A DNA stretch of 9,616 nt from an uncultured Oscillospiraceae bacterium (lineage in GTDB: Bacteria; Bacillota; Clostridia; Oscillospirales; Ruminococcaceae): NCBI GenBank assembly GCA_900552845.1, contig USBC01000058.1, positions 1 to 9,616 on the forward strand, written 5' to 3'. Below are positions 5,499 through 9,616 of the stretch, one piece after another. The notes beneath the pieces were generated by a model that ran no database searches, was not told where the DNA came from, and saw only the letters and a program-made list of their open reading frames with translations. Each line of letters opens with the position of its first letter. Within the stretch, counting starts at the first letter, position 1. The translations under genes were made by a program, and so were the position numbers.

Positions 5499-5954
5499 TT
5501 ATTCCAGCAGATCGGAGGTCCAGTTGGTCGCCTGCAGGGTGTTATCCAGCAGGCGCAGAGCGCGGGAGGCTTCATCGGCCTGCCGCTGCAGTGCAGGGAC
5601 ATCGACAGCAGGGAGGATCTTGATTTCGGTGCGGGTGGCACGATGTGTATTCTGACCAGCCTCTTCCACCAGACGGCGGTAGGATTCCGCCTGCAGGGAA
5701 AGCACATCGCGGCGGGCGATCAGTTCAGTGAGGGTGCTCCCCTCGACCTTTACGGCGCAGTTGGTAAGGTTGATGCGGGAGATGAGCCATTCCAGACGGG
5801 AAAAGCACTCCGAGAGTTCGCCCAACAGGACGGCGGGGTCTTCAGTGGGCTTTTCACCCTCCTGCATCAGGACATTATTGTTTAGGCGATAACGGAGCTG
5901 TTCGATTCGGCGGTTGAGATCGGCGCGCTCCTGCAAGGCTTCTGCCAGCTTCAT
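5499..5954 (-). CDS. DIP1984-family helical protein
   Basis: A 151-residue, strongly charged, mostly alpha-helical protein of the DIP1984 family; function not established. Family-typical stretches are MKLAEALQERADLNRRIEQL (1-20), QEGEKPTEDP (31-40), RINLTN (60-65), LIARRDVL (78-85), TEIKILPAVDVPALQRQADE (109-128) and the C-terminal NWTSDLLE (144-151). The heptad-like pattern suggests a coiled-coil hairpin or bundle. No signal peptide or membrane segment is present. An upstream in-frame ATG would add five residues, but it overlaps the ribosome site GGAGGG, which sits seven bases before the ATG at 5954, so that start is preferred. It has its own promoter (5998-6026), diverges from ileS, and is followed by the candidate tRNA-like RNA. 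The family name is recognised with good confidence; a role as an RNA-binding partner is inference from context only. Confidence 0.8.
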   Translation of the reverse strand: MKLAEALQERADLNRRIEQLRYRLNNNVLMQEGEKPTEDPAVLLGELSECFSRLEWLISRINLTNCAVKVEGSTLTELIARRDVLSLQAESYRRLVEEAGQNTHRATRTEIKILPAVDVPALQRQADEASRALRLLDNTLQATNWTSDLLE

Positions 5955-5997
5955 AGAAATTCCCTCCATTTAAGAATAAGAATAATCTTCCTTTGGT

Positions 5998-6026
5998 ATT
6001 ATAGCATGGCGGGGGAGGGGTTGCAA
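5998..6026 (-). promoter_or_regulatory. promoter of the DIP1984 gene
   Basis: On the minus strand a perfect TATAAT -10 box (6003-5998) lies 17 bases after TTGCAA (6026-6021; four of six consensus). Transcription should start near 5991, giving a leader of about 36 bases before the ATG at 5954. The -35 box is self-complementary and is the same six base pairs used by the ileS promoter on the other strand. Confidence 0.7.
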
Positions 6027-6049
6027 TCCCGAGAAAACTGTGCTAAAAT
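6021..6049 (+). promoter_or_regulatory. promoter of the ileS T-box leader
   Basis: TTGCAA (6021-6026) and TAAAAT (6044-6049, five of six consensus) are 17 bases apart and put the start near 6056, just before the T-box leader. The -35 hexamer overlaps completely with that of the divergent DIP1984 promoter. Another AT-rich candidate near 6061 has no good -35 box. Confidence 0.6.
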
Positions 6050-6056
6050 AGCCCCG

Positions 6057-6308
6057 TTAATATAAAATGGCTGTGACGGAGACAGTACCCCCGAACAATG
6101 GCAAAGCGAGCTGCGGACGGTGTGAGCGCAGCGCCGGGCGTCGGTGCGGGAAGATCACTCCTGAGCTGAGACCTGAACGCCATGCGGTCAGTAGGGTTTT
6201 CCGGCGATCCCCCGTTAGCGGGTCCCCGCATACCCTGTGCGGCGTAATAGGTGGTTGATAAGCGAAGTGCATGGCGCTCCGTCCTGTTATGGGATCGGAC
6301 GCTTTTTT
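6057..6308 (+). promoter_or_regulatory. isoleucine T-box riboswitch upstream of ileS
   Basis: The untranslated leader senses uncharged tRNA-Ile. Stem I begins with a GA-motif and AGTA bulge (GACGGAGACAGTA near 6073-6085). The specifier loop near 6150-6166 (GAAGATCACTCCTGAG) presents ATC at 6154-6156, an isoleucine codon. A stem III hairpin CCGCA/TGCGG lies at 6226-6242. The antiterminator forms from TAATAGG (6245-6251) and CCTGTTA (6283-6289), leaving an exact 7-base bulge TGGTTGA (6252-6258). Its TGGT can pair with the ACCA end of tRNA-Ile. The right antiterminator arm is shared with the terminator at 6274-6302, so only one can form. With uncharged tRNA bound, transcription continues into ileS. 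The second half of the bulge (TGA instead of the usual ACC) departs from consensus. Confidence 0.9.
6274..6308 (+). terminator. T-box conditional terminator
   Basis: GCG-C-TCCG-TCC (6274-6284) pairs with GGA-T-CGGA-CGC (6292-6302), a 10-bp stem with single-base bulges at 6277 and 6295. It is followed by six T (6303-6308). It uses bases 6283-6284, which also pair in the antiterminator, giving the on/off choice of the riboswitch. Confidence 0.85.
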
Positions 6309-6383
6309 ATTTGCGGAAAACCACTCTGCCGCAAACCGAAAACCGATTGGAACAAAAAGGCAAAACGAAAGGAGCCGGACGAA

Positions 6384-9300
6384 ATGTACCAAAGTGTTTC
6401 TCCCAATGTGAACTTTGTGGAGCAGGAAAAGAAGATAGAAGCCTTCTGGCAGGAGGAGCATATCTTTGAAAAGAGTATCGATTCCCGTAAGAAGGGGATG
6501 CCGTATGTCTTTTATGATGGTCCCCCCACGGCAAACGGCAAGCCCCATATCGGGCATGTGCTGACCCGCGTCATCAAGGATATGATCCCCCGCTACCGCA
6601 CCATGAAGGGCTACATGGTGCCCCGCAAGGCAGGTTGGGATACCCACGGGCTGCCGGTGGAGCTGGAGGTAGAAAAAAAGCTGGGGCTGGACGGCAAGGA
6701 CCAGATTGAAAAGTACGGTCTGGAGCCTTTTATTGCCCACTGCAAGGAAAGTGTGTGGAAGTACAAGGGCATGTGGGAGGATTTTTCCCGCACTGTGGGC
6801 TTCTGGGCGGACATGGACAACCCCTATGTCACCTATGACAACAATTATATCGAGAGCGAATGGTGGGCTCTGAAGAGCATTTACGACCGCGGGCTTTTGT
6901 ACAAGGGCTTTAAGATCGTGCCATACTGCCCCCGCTGCGGGACCCCGCTTTCCAGCCACGAGGTGGCGCAGGGCTACAAGGCGGTAAAGGAGCGCAGTGC
7001 CATTGTGCGCTTTCAGGTAAAGGGCGAGGACGCTTATTTTCTGGCGTGGACGACCACCCCATGGACATTGCCCAGCAATGTGGCGCTGTGCGTGAACCCC
7101 AAAGACACCTACTGCAAGGTGAAGGCTGCCGATGGCTACACCTATTATATGGCGCAGCCGCTTTTGGATACCGTACTGGGCAGACTGAAAACCGAGGATA
7201 CCCCCGCCTATGAGGTGCTGGAGGAGATGCCCGGCACCGCACTGGAATATAAGGAATATGAGCCGCTTTTCGCCTGCGCTGCCGAGTGCGCCGAAAAGCA
7301 GAAGAAAAAGGGCTTTTATGTGACCTGCGCCGACTATGTTACTATGGGTGACGGTACCGGTATCGTTCATATTGCGCCCGCCTTTGGTGAGGACGACGCA
7401 CAGGTGGGACGCCGCTATGACCTGCCCTTTGTGCAGTTTGTGGACGGTAAGGGTCATATGACCGAGGAAACGCCCTTTGCGGGGTTGTTTGTGAAGGACG
7501 CCGACCCCAAGGTGCTGGTGGATCTGGAGAGCCGCGGGCTTTTGTTTGACGCACCCAAGTTTGAGCATGACTATCCCTTCTGTTGGCGCTGCGATACCCC
7601 CCTGCTGTACTATGCCCGTGAGAGCTGGTTCATCAAGATGACGGCGGTAAAGGACGACCTGATCCGCAACAACAATACCATCAACTGGATCCCCGAAAGC
7701 ATTGGCAAGGGACGCTTCGGCGACTGGCTGGAGAATATTCAGGACTGGGGACTGAGCCGCAACCGTTACTGGGGCACCCCCCTCAATATCTGGGAGTGCG
7801 AATGCGGCGAGCGCCACGCCATCGGTTCTATCAAAGAGCTGAAGGAGATGAGTGACGACTGCCCCGAGAACATCGAGCTGCACCGTCCCTTCATTGATGC
7901 CGTGACCATTCGCTGCCCCAAGTGCGGCAAAAAGATGCACCGTGTGCCGGAGGTCATCGACTGCTGGTTCGATTCCGGCTCCATGCCCTTTGCGCAGCAC
8001 CATTATCCCTTTGAGAACAAGGAGCTGTTTGAGGCGCAGTTCCCCGCCGACTTCATCAGCGAGGCGGTGGACCAGACCCGCGGCTGGTTCTATTCGCTGC
8101 ACGCCATCTCCACCCTGATGTTCAACCGTGCCTGCTTTAAGAACGTTATCGTGCTGGGGCACGTGCAGGACGAAAACGGGCAGAAGATGAGCAAATCCAA
8201 GGGCAACGCTGTCGACCCCTTTGAGGCGCTGGAGACCTACGGCGCCGATGCGATCCGCTGGTACTTCTATATCAATTCCGCCCCGTGGCTGCCCAACCGG
8301 TTCCACGGCAAGGCAGTGGTGGAGGGACAGCGCAAGTTCATCGGGACGCTGTGGAATACCTATGCGTTCTTTGTGCTGTATGCCAATATTGACAACTTTG
8401 ATGCGACGAAATATACTCTGAACCCTAACGACTTGACGGTAATGGATCGCTGGCTGCTGAGCCGTCTTTACAGCACTGTACAGGCGGTGGACGACCATCT
8501 GGCAAACTACCGCATTCCGGAGGCGGCAAAGGCGCTGCAGGGCTTTGTAGACGAGATGAGCAACTGGTATGTGCGTCGTGGACGCGAACGCTACTGGGCG
8601 CCCGGCATGGAGCCTGACAAGGTAGCCGCCTACATGACGCTGTACACGGCGCTGGTGACCATTGCCAAGGCTGCCGCCCCGATGGTGCCGTTCCTTGCTG
8701 AAGCCATTTATCAGAACCTTGTACGCAGTGTGGATAAGACTGCGCCCGAGAGTATCCACCTGTGCGACTTCCCCACTGTGGAGGAGAAGTGGATCGACAA
8801 AGAGCTGGAAAGCAAGATGGACGAGATCATTCGCATTGTGGAGCTGGGACGCGCCGCCCGCAACGGTGCCAACCGCAAGAACCGCCAGCCCCTTGCCGAG
8901 ATGTATGTGAAGGCAGATAAGGATCTGGACGGCTTCTATATGGATATTATCCGTGAGGAGCTGAATATCAAGGAGGTCATCTTCACCAAGGAGGTGGAGG
9001 GCTTCGTCAGCTACAACTTTAAGCCGCAGCTGAAAACCGTCGGCCCCAAATACGGCAAGCAGCTGGGGAAGATCCGCGAAGCGCTGGCAAATCTGGACGG
9101 ACGCGCCGCCAAAGCCATTCTGGACAGCGAGGGCAAGCTCAGCTTTGACTTCGGCGAGGGCCCGGTGGAGCTGACCGCCGATGATCTCTTGATCGAGACA
9201 ACGCAGCGGGAGGGCTTCTATACCGTATCCGACCGTGACATCACCGTTGCCATTGATACCGTGCTGACCCCGGCACTCATTGAGGAGGGCTTTATGCGGG

Positions 9301-9536
9301 AGATCATCAGCAAGGTGCAGACGATGCGCAAGGAAGCCGGCTTTGAGGTGACGGATCATATCCGCATTACCATGGAGGGCAGCGAGAAGGTGACTGCCGT
9401 TGCCGAGGCGAGAAAGGCGGAGATTGCCGGCGCAACGCTGGCGGAGAGCCTGACGGTGGGTACCCCTGCGGGCTATACCAAGGAGTGGGATCTGAACGGC
9501 GAAAAGGCAACGCTGGGCGTCGAGAAGATCGGATAA
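6384..9536 (+). CDS. ileS: isoleucyl-tRNA synthetase
   Basis: A complete 1050-residue class I synthetase that charges tRNA-Ile with isoleucine in the cytoplasm. Seen: HIGH at 55-58 within PPTANGKPHIGHVL; the CP1 editing domain with TTTPWTLPSN (223-232) and HIAPAFGEDD with the editing aspartate (337/338); KMSKS at 601-605; and the anticodon-binding region starting at about DRWLLSRL. Cysteine pairs at 182/185, 400/403 and 472/474 with 511/514 are likely zinc sites. The length exceeds the ~920-residue common bacterial type, and the RKAGWDTHGLPVELEVEKKLGL stretch resembles the longer (eukaryote-like, Thermus-like) lineage. The frame is open upstream to 6237, but AAAGGAG at 6368-6374 sits nine bases before the ATG at 6384 and the earlier part lies in the T-box, so 6384 is the start. 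Expression is controlled by the T-box. Confidence 0.97.
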   Translation: MYQSVSPNVNFVEQEKKIEAFWQEEHIFEKSIDSRKKGMPYVFYDGPPTANGKPHIGHVLTRVIKDMIPRYRTMKGYMVPRKAGWDTHGLPVELEVEKKLGLDGKDQIEKYGLEPFIAHCKESVWKYKGMWEDFSRTVGFWADMDNPYVTYDNNYIESEWWALKSIYDRGLLYKGFKIVPYCPRCGTPLSSHEVAQGYKAVKERSAIVRFQVKGEDAYFLAWTTTPWTLPSNVALCVNPKDTYCKVKAADGYTYYMAQPLLDTVLGRLKTEDTPAYEVLEEMPGTALEYKEYEPLFACAAECAEKQKKKGFYVTCADYVTMGDGTGIVHIAPAFGEDDAQVGRRYDLPFVQFVDGKGHMTEETPFAGLFVKDADPKVLVDLESRGLLFDAPKFEHDYPFCWRCDTPLLYYARESWFIKMTAVKDDLIRNNNTINWIPESIGKGRFGDWLENIQDWGLSRNRYWGTPLNIWECECGERHAIGSIKELKEMSDDCPENIELHRPFIDAVTIRCPKCGKKMHRVPEVIDCWFDSGSMPFAQHHYPFENKELFEAQFPADFISEAVDQTRGWFYSLHAISTLMFNRACFKNVIVLGHVQDENGQKMSKSKGNAVDPFEALETYGADAIRWYFYINSAPWLPNRFHGKAVVEGQRKFIGTLWNTYAFFVLYANIDNFDATKYTLNPNDLTVMDRWLLSRLYSTVQAVDDHLANYRIPEAAKALQGFVDEMSNWYVRRGRERYWAPGMEPDKVAAYMTLYTALVTIAKAAAPMVPFLAEAIYQNLVRSVDKTAPESIHLCDFPTVEEKWIDKELESKMDEIIRIVELGRAARNGANRKNRQPLAEMYVKADKDLDGFYMDIIREELNIKEVIFTKEVEGFVSYNFKPQLKTVGPKYGKQLGKIREALANLDGRAAKAILDSEGKLSFDFGEGPVELTADDLLIETTQREGFYTVSDRDITVAIDTVLTPALIEEGFMREIISKVQTMRKEAGFEVTDHIRITMEGSEKVTAVAEARKAEIAGATLAESLTVGTPAGYTKEWDLNGEKATLGVEKIG

Positions 9537-9616
9537 AGGAAAAGAAAAAAGCGGCGGACGCTCCGGAGCGGGGAGCGCCCCCCCCGCCAAGCGGGGCCGC
9601 GCGCCCGCACCCAATT
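9537..9616. other. ileS 3' flank grading into GC-rich contig-end noise
   Basis: An A-rich run then GCGGCGGACGCTCC after the ileS stop looks like the left half of an intrinsic terminator. A perfect 12-base palindrome CGCTCCGGAGCG lies at 9559-9570. The expected right arm and T tract are missing. From about 9571 the sequence turns into irregular G and C runs like those at the other end of the window. The terminator is therefore probably real but its end is corrupted or lost. Confidence 0.5.

Noticed and set aside
5166..5500. tmRNA, RNase P RNA or SRP RNA
   Set aside because: Their hallmark sequences (tmRNA 5' acceptor half and tag frame, RNase P conserved regions, SRP domain IV loop) were looked for and are not seen.
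5274..5885. A 203-residue plus-strand open frame
   Set aside because: It lies antisense to the DIP1984 gene and to the candidate RNA, with no ribosome site; the DIP1984 family match on the minus strand is convincing.
6237..6383. N-terminal extension of ileS by 49 residues
   Set aside because: These bases form the T-box antiterminator and terminator, and a good ribosome site lies just before the ATG at 6384.
6057..9614. A 1185-residue open frame on the minus strand opposite ileS
   Set aside because: It is the antisense shadow of a highly GC-biased gene; it has no ribosome site or recognisable domain, and the ileS protein on the plus strand is unmistakable.

Overview
The window looks like a chromosomal contig from a gut-type, moderately GC-rich Clostridia (Oscillospiraceae/Ruminococcaceae-like: Faecalibacterium, Subdoligranulum, Gemmiger and relatives). 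The evidence is AGGAGG-type ribosome sites before every gene, TTGACA/TATAAT promoters, a T-box leader on an aminoacyl-tRNA synthetase gene, GC-rich third codon positions and a hairpin-rich intergenic repeat. This assignment is inference; there is no 16S or other marker. The first ~138 bases are runs of G and C and the last ~45 are GC-rich and irregular. Both are probably contig-end artefacts.

Layout. (1) 139-1461: a single gene with its own promoter and terminator. It encodes a DUF362-family iron-sulfur protein with two 4Fe-4S motifs. (2) 1582-5003: a three-gene operon under one near-consensus promoter. The genes are a TetR-family repressor, a protein of the chloramphenicol-acetyltransferase / 2-oxoacid dehydrogenase E2 fold, and an AMP-forming acyl-CoA ligase. 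A 19-bp palindrome fills the space between -35 and -10 and is the likely operator for the TetR protein, so the operon is probably autoregulated. The second and third genes overlap by 14 bases. The E2-like protein lacks the usual catalytic histidine. (3) 4925-5192: a dense series of hairpins ending in a strong minus-strand terminator. (4) 5193-5498: the 3' region of a minus-strand transcript. It holds a 9-bp hairpin, a tRNA D-arm-like element and an exact T-loop consensus in a GGG/CCC stem. This looks like a tRNA-mimicking noncoding RNA just downstream of (5) a DIP1984-family gene at 5499-5954 (minus).

(6) 5998-6049: divergent promoters for the DIP1984 gene and the ileS leader. They appear to share one self-complementary -35 hexamer, with 17-bp spacers on each side. 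(7) 6057-6308: an isoleucine T-box riboswitch (AUC specifier, UGGU bulge, competing antiterminator and terminator). It controls (8) ileS at 6384-9536, a complete 1050-residue isoleucyl-tRNA synthetase.

The most interesting unit is the DIP1984 gene with its downstream tRNA-like RNA. It faces an aminoacyl-tRNA synthetase gene from a shared promoter region. No RtcB ligase, Ro/TROVE or Band-7 gene lies in the window, so a role in RNA repair or RNA quality control is a hypothesis only.
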